The position numbers were made by a program, and so were the translations under genes. Below the pieces are notes generated by a model. The model was given only the letters and a program-made list of their open reading frames with translations, searched no databases and had not been told where the DNA came from. Source: Apostichopus japonicus (lineage: Eukaryota > Echinodermata > Holothuroidea > Aspidochirotida > Stichopodidae). From it: DNA of 64,000 nt. This document shows positions 24,301-39,400 of this stretch, piece after piece; position 1 is the stretch's first letter; each line of letters starts with the position of its first letter. The DNA lies in assembly GCF_037975245.1 (NCBI RefSeq), contig NC_092566.1, forward strand, positions 16,347,001-16,411,000, read 5' to 3'.

Positions 24301-25299
24301 ACTGTAACACGAGTTTCAATTAATCGATTAATGATCTTTTTGGTAACCTATAATAGCATCACACTTTGATAGTTGGCTTTGAAGTTATGACGAAATCTAA
24401 GATAGAGTCACGTCTCGCTCTTTTAAGTTTTCCGAAGCGTTTTAAATCGTGTTGTAACAAGACATAGTATCAACATTTGAAAACACCATGCGCATGTGTT
24501 ATATAATAAAAAATGGGAAATGGTATCTTGATAACTATATTATCAGTTTTGTGTATGTATGTTTATACAGTTTCACATTTTGCAGATGTGTTACATAACT
24601 GTAGAATCTGAACCTTGACAAGAACAATTTTATAGGTTACTATTCCCCATTATGATCACAGACTATAATGGCTGAAAGTGACTATGCCGGAGACTTGTTG
24701 TTTCCAATTTCTTGGGATAAGAGTCGGGTTAGAGCAGGGACCGGTCTTGATCAGCCTTCGAGAAAGGTCAGTCGTGCGTTGATTGGATGATGTTGGTGAG
24801 GCGGAAGGACATGGGGTTGTTTATTGCTGTTTTGCCCCTGTTGGATCTGTTTGGATCGAATTGAGTTCTTATAGTGACCATTCAGTCGTTACGGTTTGGT
24901 TCAGCTGATCGGATCAATAATCCATTTAGATACGTCAGACTATATGAAAAAGAAATGTTTTTATTTTGTCCAGGTCGTCGTGGCCTAATTGTTTCTTGGG
25001 GTTTTAACCAAAGATACTCATTGAATCTGGAATAGTTATTGTAAACTTCGACCTTGATTGTAAGGTTCAGTGTAAAATGTAAACACGGAAATGATATCGC
25101 TTACTAGTGTTATTGCCTGCGTTACCTGTCATTACTTGAGTAAATAAACCTCACGTGATACGTTACAACCACAAGGCTGCTCGTTAATCAGAAAGAAGAG
25201 ATAACTGACATTACCACAGGCAAATATAATAATATAACTATTCTGTAAATATAATTGTCCGTCATAAGAAGTTACAAATTAAAACCAGTCTTGTAAGCA
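21392..25299. other. IVD 3' flank and intergenic region
   Basis: No protein-coding exon with matched splice sites or family motif was found. The only distinct structure is a perfect 10-bp hairpin, GGCTCCTCAA-CT-TTGAGGAGCC, at 21894-21915. It lies inside a GC-richer block (about 21750-22005) that reads like a dispersed repeat. A clear single IVD poly(A) signal could not be chosen. Confidence 0.4.
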
Positions 25300-27056
25300 A
25301 AGTCATAGAGAGCGCAAGGTAAGTTTGTATTTATGATACGAGGTTATTCTGTTAACAATTTGCTTTGAATTGAAATATCATCTTAGAAGTGTTTGAAACT
25401 TTCTGCTAATATTATATTTTACAGGGTGGTGCCTCGAATGCTGTCTATAAAAAGAAGTCGGGAAAACTATACTTGTTAGCACGCAGCGAAAGATACATCA
25501 AAGCGCGACAGTACTAACATACTAGTAAAAGCACTTGTTTCGATTTGTAAAAGCGTTTTCATAAAACAAAAATATACAGTCATGATCCGTTTCTGAGGAT
25601 CACGAAAAGTTTCCATTTGGAAACGAACTTTACACGGACGCTTGGGGTTAGGTAATGTTATGATATGTTATGTCATATTTATCCTGTCATACTATTGTGA
25701 CGATACTAGGGCAAACAGGTCACATTACAAGCAGTGTCGTAATTTAGTGTAAATGAGGATTGAGAACAAATAGTAGGCCTAACCAGTTAGATTGGTTTTA
25801 TGATTTTATTACAATCTTATTAAGTTACTTGCTACTGTGCCAGCTGCCGGAACTTGAACTAGATCAATGCTAAAGATAAATTGAAAACTGTTATCAGACA
25901 GCATTTTTTCTTTCCATTCAAGATCGTGATTTAATTTATTTATATATACGCCTATTTATATGAATTTCCTTTAGTAGAATCGGCCCAGTCTTGTGAACGA
26001 AGTTACTTCATAACGAACTTAATCTCGCGGCAGGAGTTTTGGAAGCATCAGCCAGGTCAAGATACAGCGAATTGCAGTGTCAGCCTCGTTATAACAGATT
26101 TACAATCAGGTTAAGCTTGTCGTCTTAATAACTCTGAAAGATTATTGTACGAAATATTATTTATTTCATGTATAATAGTAATGGTTGTCATCCAATGAAG
26201 ATAGAGTTGGCCGTGGAAGTCATAACGTATTGGCCATTATACGCGTTATGTTTACGTCAACGCGTAGGGCAATCAACCAATAAACACAATCGAAAATCGA
26301 TCATTACGCTTTTAAAGTTTGAAACCTATTACGTAAAGAGCCTTCCCTATACCGCATAGGTCGAACACAACTACGTTACGTTATACCAAAGAAAGCCCAA
26401 AGATACCGTTACAGATAACCTAACGTCAATGTATGCAAATGGTCAGTGCAAGTCTATGGCTAATATAACATTTTTTTCGAATCAACGCAATTCCCATTGG
26501 ATATATAACGAACGAATTAAAGCTGCAGGCTTCTGCGAGGCTTGACTCGACTTCATTTTTAGGCATTCTACATACAATCCGCGTGAACAACAAGGTCCAG
26601 GTCGTCCTACACGTAATGGATTCCGGATTCCAAGTCGTGATGCCTAATTTTCCATCAATCAAATTGGTGATTGCTATCGGCATTGGAGAATCACACGTAA
26701 AGGCCAATACTTTATGATCCACCACCAACCAAAAGAGTTTCACAGAGTTGAAAGTGAAATACGGATCAAATTGTGAAATGCTTTGATGACATTCAAGAAC
26801 GAAAATGCAAACCAAACTACAATCGAACTAACGAAGCAAAGTAATATTGTAATTCTTACCTATACTACTTCCGTGATATGTCAATTGCTTTATATCAATA
26901 GTATTAACAGGCAAACGAAGAACCACATTCTGCAAAATCAATTTTATACGTCACTTGATTGGAATTCTACAAACCTTAACGGTTGAATTGTCGCCAGCGT
27001 GTAATATCTATTAATGTTTCTAATTCCTTCTCTTAAAGAACCCAAATAACATTACC
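25300..27056 (+). promoter_or_regulatory. Candidate 5' region of the adhesion GPCR gene
   Basis: The coding start follows a strong acceptor (pyrimidine tract then AAAG at 27036-27038), so a non-coding exon must lie upstream. Candidates are a strong donor CGCAAG|GTAAGT at 25318/25319 paired with a TTTTACAG acceptor at 25424, and a TATAAAAAG box at 25446-25454. The two readings compete, since the TATA box would lie inside the second 5' exon if the splice pair is real. Nothing else coding is seen in this interval. Confidence 0.35.
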
Positions 27057-30000
27057 ATGATGCCCAGGATCTTCTTCCTACTAGTTGATTTGACATTCTA
27101 CTTTCTCGTCTATTGCAATGGACAATCAGGTAGGCCTATACTTTGTATTCGGTATAGTCAGCATATTAGAAGAAGAAGAAACGAGTAACTGTTTAATTTT
27201 ATCTGTATGATATTCTGTAAAATAGTAATCGCCACGTGTCTTATCCGAGTGAGAAAATTCTGATTTTAGAAACTCTGTTTCATGTATGATTTAGTCTCAT
27301 TTAATTTAATCATTCATTCTGAAAAGAACATAATAGAAAATATGTATAATAATTAAGTAATAACCCATCAGACAGAAGGACGTCGTAATTAGGCCAGACA
27401 GTACATGTATAACAGTAATATTAATACGGTAGCCTAACACTAACCTGAAAGCAACGTGAGCGTTCCTCGAAACTAATATTGTGGTTCTAATCGGTGAAAT
27501 GATGATAATCAAGCAAATGTGTAGGAATTATCAAACGTAATAATCACGTCTGTGGCAGGATACTAAACACCGTATTAAAGATAGCTTAATGACGTTAGCG
27601 AAAACTGCAACGGTTATGCCATTATTATGCTAATTGTAAATAGGTTGCTTTTTGGCGTATGTCAAGCACATTACCTTAATTTATGAAAGTTCATCAGTAT
27701 TTGCTCCTTATAGTTTGTTAATATCCCATTGTTGACCGTTTTGGAATGACTCGTCTGGATCGTGGTTCCCTTGTAGCGCTTTACATATGAAAGCCGTGTT
27801 ATACATAGATTACTTTTCAATTATTTTTGGAAAACGTACTAAAACGAATGAAAGAGATATTTTGTTGAAAGAGTTGACGAGTATATGCATACCATTTGCC
27901 GGAAGGTTGTCATTTAGGTATTTATGTACTGTTTACATTTTTACAGCCCGTTTTGATATGACTCTATTGGATCGTGGTCCTCTAAGGGCTGAAAGTGATG
28001 CCTCAGATAATAATGAGTACCAATGCTATCTTGGTAATCCGGACACCAGCAAAGATTCAATGAAGTCATACAGAGTAGGATGGACTAGAGATATTGCAAC
28101 TGAAAATCCAGAACCAGGTGATATGGAGTTTACCGATCAAGGGAATAAATGGAGTGTAGATTTGGATGTATCAAATAACAACGCATTTGGAGTCTTTGGA
28201 TGTAACGCTACTCGTGATGGCGAATGGGATCGAACAGAGATATCAACTGTGAGGATGGTGTCAAATGGTATGTACCGTGGTTAATTAAAATTCCAAGTCA
28301 AGATCTACAAATTAGATAAAGGATTGCTATTTATTTGTTTGACAAAAACAAAATTGTAATTATTATTTTTTCCAATTTATTAGCAAATCCATGATATTTT
28401 TTCGTTCATTGTTTCACGAAGAGTCAATATTGATCATAATAAGTTGCTTTATGAGGAATAAGGCGTCATTCGTTAAAGAAATAACATGGTTAATTTTATC
28501 TAATTAGATTGGCTTACTATATTACACGAGAGATTAGTGTCGACGTCCTTACATTTGAAAATGCTGGTCATATATAAAATAGTCTGTTATATAAGGACAT
28601 ATGGGGTTCATGTAGTTAACATGCACGACTGTTGTAAACCATAGCCATGTTCGCTGGGCTTTTCTTTACACAGTCGCTAATGGATATCATTCACGTACAA
28701 AGATTTATAATTCCGAATACACCGAAACTGTTAATCTGGTGAAAAATTCCCAAGTTTATTTAGTCTATGCATATACTTCAAATATAGTCTAGATATCCGT
28801 GACTGAAAACTACAATGGTTAGTAATGGTTAAAAAAACATCAGGTCGCGAAAACAAGCTTCATTCTCCAAAATAAGGAACAAAGTGTCATAAAAATTTAT
28901 GAATACATTAATGCTCTGATAACATCATAATGCTTATAATCCTTTATTATCATAATATACACAACTATGCATGCTTAAACTAGATATCATTATCTTTTCC
29001 AGTATTAAGGATTCAAAAACTTTTCCAATTAGAGATGGGATATGGTGTTAAACAACATCAGTGTAGCTGAACAGACCGTCATTCTTTCTTGATTGGCAAC
29101 TGAATGGAAAATATGTCTGCTAGTAGTTTGTAAATATATGCAAAGGCTCGTATCACATTCGAATTATGAATAAATTAATAACAACTGTTACCCGGATAGT
29201 TTCCTGATTAATTGTATAAGATTGCCAAGGAAGCTAGTAGCAGTATATATATTAGGATATTTAATTAATTATATTTTGATTATTGAAATATAATAGAGAA
29301 ATACGTTGGAATATATGCTTCCTTATTTCGTTATGGAAATGTTTCCCCTTTTTGAGTCAAATCGATCAATGGCTCATAAATCACCGAATATGTTTCCCCA
29401 AATTTACACGCCGTACAACGTACCCCTTGTGAAATAAATAGACACAAACATTATGCTTTTATTGTTGGTTGTCGACATTTGAATGATTTTTTTTGGTAGT
29501 TGATTATTGTTGCTTTTGCAATCCTTTTAGCCGATGTTGTGCCAACCGTACCGCTTTATACCCAGACTGTCAACGTTGGTGATTTGGATATAATTATACG
29601 AATGGAAATTCGAAATGGCAAAGACGTCGCAAACCTTAGATGGATTCATAATAACAAAATCATAACGGCAGCAGATGGAAAAGATACTTACGTCTTTAAT
29701 GATCCGATTGAAGAGAAAGATGCTGGTATATACGAGTGTTACATTGACGGAGAAAGAAATTTGGCAAAGCATGGTATACATTTACTAATTGTAAGAGGTA
29801 GGTAATAACCGCCGATGAACAGTTTCATTACATTACACTCTGGAGACGTACATATATATTGTAATCTTCACCTAATACCAATAAATCCGTAGATCTATTC
29901 TCTCTTACTCTAATTAGCACCAGAAATAAACTTTATCTCATATCGCGGTGCCTTAAAATAAAGCTACTCACATACTAACGTCAAGTTCATCGGCTAAAAG

Positions 30001-32758
30001 TCAGGACAAATACATGTTGCATCCGACATTAAACAACATGTCCAAACTGATATTAACGAATATATGGAATGGGTGAAGGGAACAATTGATAGTAATAATA
30101 GTAATAATACATGGTTTTAAAACAAGTTATATTATGAATAGTATATGGCAGATGCATATGTCTTCAGTGCGACGATATTAAAGCATGATTTAAGTTGATT
30201 ATTGATTGTTTACTGTGGAAATGATGTCCTCAGTAACGTAACATTTTGTCATCATACGTTTTGATTAAAGTCCTCAAAACAAAGGGAGTTTATCAATTTC
30301 TAATTGTTTTTGTTCAAAATGTTCTTTAGTTCAAACCTGGATTGACGTTGTAAAGTGTTGATGATCTTTGCATGGTGGCTATTCTGAACGCTCCAATGAG
30401 ACTGAACTAGTCATATGTTGCATTATTACATGACAGCAACCAAACCCCATATCTGTAAATGTTCTGACAACATTCATACACGACTCTTTGTTGATTAGGT
30501 CAAACTTACGTAAAGACGAACAGCGGAGTAGTTGATAATCGCATGTCATGAGCCTGTTACTATAGCTATAACCACTAGTTTTAAGTTGATTAGTTTGAAA
30601 ATAGTAAGACGTTGGACACACGGCTGTGATGGCACAAGGAACATATTGTTGAGACAAGTCTACACGCAAAATAGTTGAGCTGACTTTCGTCTTTAAATAC
30701 GTTAGATTTTTTTGTACTTGTGTTGACTTTTATTTACCATGTAATACTACACGTCCAAACAATTCAACAGCTTAAATAGTCCAGATTTGTATATATATAA
30801 AACAAGGAAGCAATAGTAATAATTCTAAATCTTTACAGAATAAGCAGTACAGCAATTAGTGATACAAAATGAACTAATTAAATGGCGGTGCTGGTGTCAG
30901 GAATGTTGCCGTTACCGAAAACACTATTAACATTCAAAACATAGTACTATTAATTAGGTTAAGCATGACACTGGAAATATATTTCAAGTAAATATAGTTA
31001 TCAGCATATAAACAAATCATGTTTAAGGCTTTCTGTCTGGTTTTACAGGTACTGTTACAAGTTTGTATCAAATAAGCGTTGTCTGATTTGGCGAAATCGT
31101 ACTTGGGTATAGTTGAGATTTTGCTTTATTATTTTATCTTCATCAGTCCTGGAAAATCTAGAATGTACAGTAAATTCTACGTTTCAGTTTTGTGTTCAAT
31201 TGGGAAGCTGGCTCCAAACTGAAGGCAGAAAAGCCCGTGACTCTTTTTTCAATCGGATGCGATTTAAATGTGTATTTGAAATTTGGGTTTTTATGTCTAT
31301 TTTACAGCTTGTCCAGCAAATCGATGGGGTCCTCCTGACTGCTTCGGCGTTTGTGATATCTGTTATAATGGAGGTGTTTGCGACGACTACAATGGAAAAT
31401 GTATGTGCCTGTCTGGATTTGGGGGAAACAACTGTGAGATAAGTGCGTAACAATTCCGAATGCACTTCATATTCATATAAGACAAATACGCTTTACAATC
31501 CGTTTACCAAAAATGTTAAGTTGTTCAAAAGTCAATTCAACTTATTAGGCAGATTACGAAGCAGTCGCGCCGTTTCATATCATGGATAGGCGAGATGTCA
31601 ACTAGTAAGTTAGGCCAATTATGTTCTTAAGAGTAAATATCACACCACCCAATTCTGTGGTGCAAGATTGATGAACTTGGCAGTAGGCTTCACAGTTATC
31701 ATACTGAATATTTACCTTTCTCTTTACTCGAAGTTGGTCGAAAAACAAACATCAGAAGTATAAATTACACACACTCCACGTACTTATATCACGTATCAAG
31801 GTGAGATCGATGCTAATAGACAGTTAAGACCGCGAAAAACGTCCACTTCTAAGTATCAAAGATTGCGACATACACGGACGACTCCAAAATTCCGTTCATT
31901 TTGCTTGAAAATTGAAATCATTGTATGACTTTGGAGAATATTAAAGTTGTTAGACGGGATGTCATTTAAAGTTGTAAGGTGTAATCAATTGGCTTTGTAA
32001 CAATAAACAGTTGCATTGTAATTATGGAATGGTACTTATCGTATCAGTGAAATATGAATTAAAACACCTTACATTTTAATGTGTTGTTTGTCGATGTAAG
32101 ATAATTTATACACGATTCGCTAATACGAATAAAACGAATACATTCCAACATTTGAGATCTCAGGAATGGAAACAGAATTTGTGACACATGTGCTTGTTTT
32201 TACTTGCTCTGTGAAAGTTTTAGACTTCGTGATAACGTGAGAATTTGTTTTCTGTTTATGTTAAATACAGCATTTACACATAATTTTTAACCGCTATCGG
32301 TTTTCATTGGGAATATAGCTGGTGAGTGAGTGAAAATCTCCGCTTCAATTGAGAGTATATAATAAATCATTGAGGAAAATCGCCATTTTCGTTAAGTACA
32401 GTACAATGAAAGAGTTTCAATTTCCATTGAACAATTTCCATTGGGCAATGTAAAACCTAGTTTACAGAAAATCATTTGTTTCATTTCAGTGTGTGGTTAT
32501 AACAGATTTGGACATGATTGTGGATTCCAATGTAGCTGGATAGAAGATGAAGCGATTAAGTGCAAATCAAACCTGTTTTGCCGACCACACCCGCTAGGTT
32601 GTACCTGTATTACGGGGTTTGAAGGACTTGATTGTATGGAAGGTTAAGTTCAGATATTTGCTCAATTTGTTTGCACATGACAAGTCCGTTATTCTATCTA
32701 TAACCAATATATCTATCTATCCACCCTTCATCCAGTAGATGCATAGAAGTATATATAC

Positions 32759-32792
<34 letters not shown>

Positions 32793-33565
32793 GAGAGTTG
32801 TGTGTATATATATATGTATAAATATATATATATATATATATATATACTTCTATGTATCTACTTCTATGTATTGTAAAGAAAATCCTAGTGTATTATGATT
32901 CTTAAGGACCCGTCGGAGGTTACGCAACTTTCACCATGTGACTTGAAACTTACATTACTTTCCTTAGATTGGTGAATTTTAGCTTTTCCAAGTAACGACT
33001 TCAGACTGTTAGGCTACCTGTAATGACAGCTGAGGGCTTAACAAACTGCTGTCAATATAACGACATGTTACTTGTTTTGCAACATGCGTTACTTAGCTCC
33101 TGAACTGCTTAGAATGCTTTCACGTCATTGTAGAAAAACACAGTTTGAGCTCAGCATGAGGCATAGGGGTATAAAGGCAGACTTAGGCTCCCATTGGGAG
33201 ACATTTTAAGACAACCAAACCATTTGAGCTGAAAGGGATAGAGAAGAACTATCACAATGAAAATTGACAAGAAACCCCCGGAGGAATTGCATTTAATCGG
33301 ATCTACAGACTTTATACATACAAAATAAATGCAGTAGTTAGGAATATGAAAGAAGTAAGCATTTCTACATAATAAGCCTAGGTTCTGCTTGCACAACATT
33401 TTGCTGTACTATATCTTCACTGTATAGTAACACGTGCACAAGGAAGGTTTATTCTTTTCGAATCGTCGTGTAACTTATTTATTATTACTATATTAGTTTT
33501 CGAACGTTTTATCAATTTTTACATCTTACTTGCTTTGGCGATTTTTCACGAACTGACCTTTCTAC

Positions 33566-33614
<49 letters not shown>

Positions 33615-36483
33615 CCTCTATATAAACCTCTATTAAATATATCTATAACAAAATATTAACTTGTAGTTGCGCAGAATGGCGAAATTATAATAAGCCAAAG
33701 GAAAGTCCGCAAGAAGGTGACAACCTTTACATTCCACATAGGCTGTTTTTAAGAAATATTTATACACGTAACTGATCATTCTTTTGTGTAACACGTTAAA
33801 CCTATTCGTTGAACCATCAAACGAACTTGACTTTAAGCAAGTCCAGTCCATTCCTGTCTAATCACATAATAACATTTACATCGCAGACTGTTCAACTGGA
33901 ACCTACGGTGCAAGCTGTCTGCAAACTTGCCACTGTGAATCGGGAGAATGCGACCAATTTACTGGTAGCTGCATTTTACCATCATGCGAATTCGGGTGGT
34001 CAGGAATCAACTGTCAAGGTAAATTGAACCATTTAAAAAGTAAAAGAAAATATGTATGTGATCGAGACAGTTTTGTTTAACTAACCAAACAGGAAGTGTT
34101 TGTGTACTTGGTTTGTCAATTTAACTAATTCAACCGACATATTATCCCATTGCAAGTAGCTTATTTCTTACCCTCCTTCCCTCGAAGCCCAAAAAATATT
34201 GTACTTTTCTTTTATATCAGTATTGGCATATTTATAAACAGTTATCTATATCGTGAATACATTAAGTATGTACTGTAGATGTACTTCCATGGCTCAAAAT
34301 GTTGTTCACTGACTGCATATGCCACTCAGAGCAAAGAGTGCGTAAACTTCGACAAGGAACTACGTTAACTATAGACGGGAGCGCTGCATTTCAACTTTGT
34401 TTGAACATATAATACCAATACATCACATTTTTGTAACAGAGTTGTCATTTCTACTTCCAAGACAACATTCGCTGTAATATTTGTGTTTCACCATTAGTTC
34501 CTCACATATGTCCAGTCGACTACTTTGGAGGTGATTGTACATTTAAATGTCGCTGCAAAGATAGTTGTGACAAATTATCTGGAGCATGCTCGACGGCAGA
34601 CTGCGATGCAGGTTACAAAATTTACGATGGGAGTTCCATTTGTACGGGTAACTCAATGTTTATATATCAAACATTTTCTTTGAAGCGTTTATAAGCGAAT
34701 AATATGAACGCAGCAAAATCGGTGGTTTATAGCTTAGTTAAAAGCAGGCCCTCATTTCGACTAATTTATTTGTAGGTTATGATTAATTTGTTCCATGTAG
34801 ACTATTAGGAATATTTCATGACTAACAGTGTTAAAACAGCCGATACTCGTAGCATCGAGCGGTTAAAACTAAAGGTATTTTCTCTGCTACGTACAGAGAA
34901 TAGTCGATCATTAAAGATGTATACATTGTGCATGATTTAAGCAGTTAAAGAAAATGATTAAAGATATTTACTACCGACTAGACATGTTTCCCTATGTAAA
35001 AATACTAGGCATACACGTATTTACGTTCTAACAAATCAAAAGACTTTGCCCACCTTCGCATACTTCGCGGTTACTGTTGCTGATAATTTCAATGAACGTT
35101 TCACTTACGTTTAAGATAGATCAATACTTGATGTTGGTGATGTAAACCGAATGAAAAATAATAGTAATAGTAATGTGTCATGTCACCAATGATTCCAAAA
35201 GTATACATATAAATGAAGCCGTTGCTTCTTTGACGTACACTGTTACAATGGATTTTTCACAGAGTGCCAAGGGCAAACGTTTGGTGAAAACTGTGCTGAA
35301 AACTGTCACTGTTACGAAAGTTACTGCAACAAGGTGACAGGATCTTGCAATGGAGGATGTGACAATGAGTGGGTGGACCTCTTCCCCCCTAACAACTGTC
35401 AAACTGGTAAGGAATTAAGTCAGTGGTCGCACATGATATTTGTACGTGAACGTGTTCAATGGTTTTATCAATGCTTCTCTCTTTACTCCTGTATAGACAG
35501 AGTTTTCTGCCATTTGTGATACTAAATCAACATCCTTTAAAGCAATATACGTTACAGATTGACTACAACTACATATCAGATTGTTCTCCAATTCATGGGT
35601 TGATCATTAGCCAAGTGTTATGAAATCCAGCAAATTCTGATGGCAATGAAATTGGCAATGCCATCCGCATGACGATTGGACTTTGTATATGTTGGGAAAT
35701 GATAGTGAAGTTCGCTATCATTTCAAGTGTAATGAATGTAATTGCTAAGAAACCACTTTGAATAATACTGATAATCAGAAAGTTAAACCACGGATCGTTA
35801 TATCGATAAGTCGTTACAGTACGTATATATGTATAGAACCGGTTTCACGTGTATCAAACATGGGATTTGACACCTGTTGTTTGCATTCATTGCTATAGTA
35901 TTGTCCATAGCAGTTTAATTTCAATGCGTCCGAAACAGGTTGTATTACTTCTCGGCTTTTTATTAGTGACGTCGGCATCCATGCTTAATAGGGTGTATTT
36001 AAATTAAAGTCATGATGATAATAAGAGTCGTGTCTTGAGAATCGTAACAGAGACTTATAAGGTAGAATACTTATTATCCACCATCCTGATCATTTTTAAC
36101 GTTGTGCAATATAAAATGTGTATGCTGAATAGCTGACTCTACATCTTTTGTGTGAAATGAATGACGGTGTCCCCTAGTTTATTTGTTCACAGGCCTTGTC
36201 GACGCTACGTTCACTAAAGTAAACCCAGGCGTTGCGGTACCAGTTCACTGTACAGCTATTGAAGGTCCCGGGGGAGATTTGGATACACTAGATTTGGTTC
36301 TCTCATGGCACCCTATCGGTCTCCAGAATGAGGACATTAAGTACAATGGTACTATGGAGGATACAAATGTAAAGATTAACACCTTCATAGTGGATAACGT
36401 GCTTGAAGGACACTGGCTATTCTGTCAGTTGAGAGCCAGGGGCACCATGGTTGCAGTGCTTGATGTTACCATTGAATTTTATG
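27057..36483 (+). CDS. Adhesion GPCR exons 1-9: signal peptide and Tie-like Ig-Ig-EGF(5)-Ig block
   Basis: Exon 1 (27057-27129) encodes MMPRIFFLLVDLTFYFLVYC, a clear signal peptide. Exons 2 and 3 resemble Ig domains 1 and 2 of Tie2; exon 3 has the DAGIYECYIDGE signature of an Ig F strand. Exons 4-8 are EGF-like. Exon 4 (RWGPPDCFGVCDICYNGGVC) and exon 5 (YNRFGHDCGFQC, then CRPHPLGCTCITGFEGLDC) follow the Tie2 EGF1 and EGF2 cysteine and residue pattern closely; exons 6-8 continue the run, giving five modules where Tie2 has three. Exon 9 (36193-36483) is a third Ig-like domain in the place of Tie Ig3. No fibronectin III or kinase exons follow. The Tie resemblance is from memory of the family, not an alignment. 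Confidence 0.8.
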
Positions 36484-39400
36484 GTGAATACTTTTCCACT
36501 TAATATATTTTGTTACACTGTATATTTGATACAAACAGTTAACGGAAAAAAGGGCGTAAGAGCGTACACACTGCATTCATAGTGACGAAGCAACATTTTG
36601 TGGTATGTTGCTTCAATCTTTAAATTTTGGTTATTCGTTAACGTAATGCGATGAAATGTTCATCAGGGAGATCGTTTTTTGCTTCAAAAGACCTCGGCAA
36701 GCAAAGAATGCATGTATGCTTTTATAGCAAGTGACCCAACAACATTTTACGTGGTATTAACAGGGGTTACATCCAATGGTTTCATCAGTATGGCAGTGCA
36801 AGGGCGTAGGAACCGGGGGGGGGGGGGGGGGGCTGGGGGGGGGGGGGCGCCAGCCCCCCCCCCCGTGAAAAATATGGGGGGGGGCGGAAGTATCATTCCG
36901 CCCCCCCCCCCCCCCCCCCCGCTCCGCAAGTCAGAAAACCCCTTTTTCATTTCCAAATGAGAAAAAAATCACATTTGGAGCACCAAATTGCATTTAAGGC
37001 CAGGTGAAAATGCAAAATTCTTTACAAAATGGAGTGGGAGTTGAAGTGTGCTATTTTGCACCAAATTGCATCTGAGGCCACCTGGAAATGCAAAAAAATT
37101 CCAAAGGGGAGGGGGGCACCCCCTCCCCTAAACCCCTCCCCCAGGCCGGCCATCAGTCTTCAGCCCCCCCACTCAAAAGTACCTTCCTACGCCACTGTGG
37201 CAGTGCTTTAACGAGAAGTAAGATGAGCATTTACGACATGAATGTACTTTCACTGAAATATGAGGAGAAAGAAACTCGACTAGATTTAAAGCATCCTTTT
37301 TTATATTTCTTGCAAAAAGCTTTGCCATGTGATCACCAGGCTCCAGCAGGTGAAATGGTGGAGCGAGATCCACAAGGCTCAGGTCCCTTCCAAGATGGCA
37401 CCATAGTTGTTTACACATGTCCTGATGGATATAACTTGGTTGGAGACACGACAGCAGTGTGCCAGAACGGAAAATGGACCGTTGAGGAAGAACCCACTTG
37501 TGAAGGTATATTTCAAACTACACGGCAACGTCATTCATATCACAACAAATACATTTGTGTGATATGTTTGTTAAAGGACGCTATAGCATGACTTTTTCAA
37601 AATGATGATAGTGATGAAAATGTATAACCATTAAAACATATGTAACCATTCAAAATAATACATTTCAATACCATCAAAACGATCGAGGCATATGAAGTGT
37701 TTTGAGACCATGTGAATACTTAACAGTATCCAATGACGTCGGTTATTTGACTTTAATAGAAATAATGTTGGTGCAATATGTGGTTAGCCTCAAATCTTTC
37801 TTGGTTACACTGCATCGACCCGAAAAAAAACCAGCAACTGTTTCAATAGAATGCTATAAACATTTGTCTAATGTGGACGTTTGATTGACTAAACGCCGTC
37901 CGACCTTTGGAACCACGTTGAGCAGAACAGTTCGTTTTATTACATTAAACCCAGTGGCGGAGCTAGGGGTATTGGTCAGGGGGTGGGGGCGAGAATGGTC
38001 TGTAGGGGCGCTTCGACACTATCTAAGCAGAGCGCCACCACAGGTTGGCGCGGAGCAAACATACATTTTTTGAGTAAAGATACTCCCTAGATCGCCGGAA
38101 ATGACCCTTTCCGGGCCTTGCTAATTTGCAGATAAACGAAGAATAAATAGGTGTCATCGCCATTTTGTCAGAAAATTACACCAAAAAAATGTGACAAATG
38201 TCAATAGGTATTTGAGAGCGCAATAAAAAAAGTCAATAATCGCGAATAAGTAAAACGTGGTAAAAAGCTGAAAAGGGCGCCAGCAGTACATTTGAGTCTG
38301 TCAGGGGGGGCATCCGCCCCCTCTGACTGTATGGACGCTCCGCCACTGATTAAACCCACATCTTATATCCCAACAACGGGATATTTATCGATCGGGTCAA
38401 TGTTGGTTCAGCATTTTCATCCTGGTTGGGGATACTTAACATTAGACCATTGTAGAAACAATGTAATTATCCCAACAATTGGTTATGTAATATTGAACCA
38501 ACATTACACATTTTCCGTGTATCTCAACTGCTGGATAATACACGTATTTAATCATGTAGTACAACTTCCAGGTATTACTCAACTATCCCCAACCTTCCTT
38601 TCTTCTCCGCAGTCGATCGCACTGTACGCCGATGTGTTGTTGCACACCTGACATCAGATCCAGAATCTGCTCTAGAATATACTGTTCGTTTCATGGACCA
38701 TGGCATCGCAAATAACACTCAATTGTGGGCTAAGGACCCATACGGAATGAAATATGGTCCATTTTCAGGAGGAATCCTGAATACGTTTTCGTATAGAGCG
38801 CCTGCGTATTTTATTAATATATTCAAACGGCCCTCATTGGAATTCTTAAGTGAAGCGGATGTTTATTTGTATTTGTCGATACAGAACAACAATCAAATAT
38901 TGTGTTATCCTACTGAACACATCGGCACAGACTACATACTGGTAACATTCACACACAATACGACCACGTTTCTTATCACAGCCTCTGTTTCAAACACCGA
39001 GGTTGCTATTCTGTTTAACGAGGACTACTATTTCAATGGAAAAACCTACAGTTTGAATTACCCTTTAAGATTTACTCTTAATGATTTAGAAACTGCCGTG
39101 GTGCAGACTCCCTTTGATGCAACTGGTACTTTTGTTAAATCATCAAATCCCGTTGCAGTTATGATGGACCTTCGATCAAACGAACCCTCCGCATCTTCTT
39201 CTTCGTTATTTTACCTTCCTCCTGTGAGTGAATGGGGCTATAATTTTTCTTTCACAATTTCCCCTGATAATCTGTTTTCATTCAGAATAATAGCTGCTTA
39301 CGATGCAACCGTTATTAAGATGGATCCAAGTATGCAGCTTTGTGGCCAAGTGGTTGAAACATTTATTCTTGAGGCCTGGGAGATACGTGATTTTAATGAT

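Noticed and set aside
25446-25454. TATAAAAAG as a firm promoter call for the GPCR gene
   Set aside because: A good donor/acceptor pair (25318/25424) would put it inside a 5' exon; only a low-confidence regulatory region is reported.
26426-26815. 129-codon minus-strand ORF upstream of the adhesion GPCR gene
   Set aside because: Longest unexplained ORF there, but no recognisable domain, no matched splice sites and no neighbouring minus-strand exon. Could be chance; a homology search would settle it.
36679-36960. Glycine- and proline-rich ORFs on both strands
   Set aside because: They are the G/C homopolymer tracts of the family B MITE.
37506-38612. Possible gene boundary splitting the receptor into a Tie-like gene and a separate GPCR gene
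   Set aside because: No stop-bearing terminal exon, membrane anchor or poly(A) signal before it, and no new signal-peptide exon after it. Phases match across the gap. Kept as the main test of the fusion claim.
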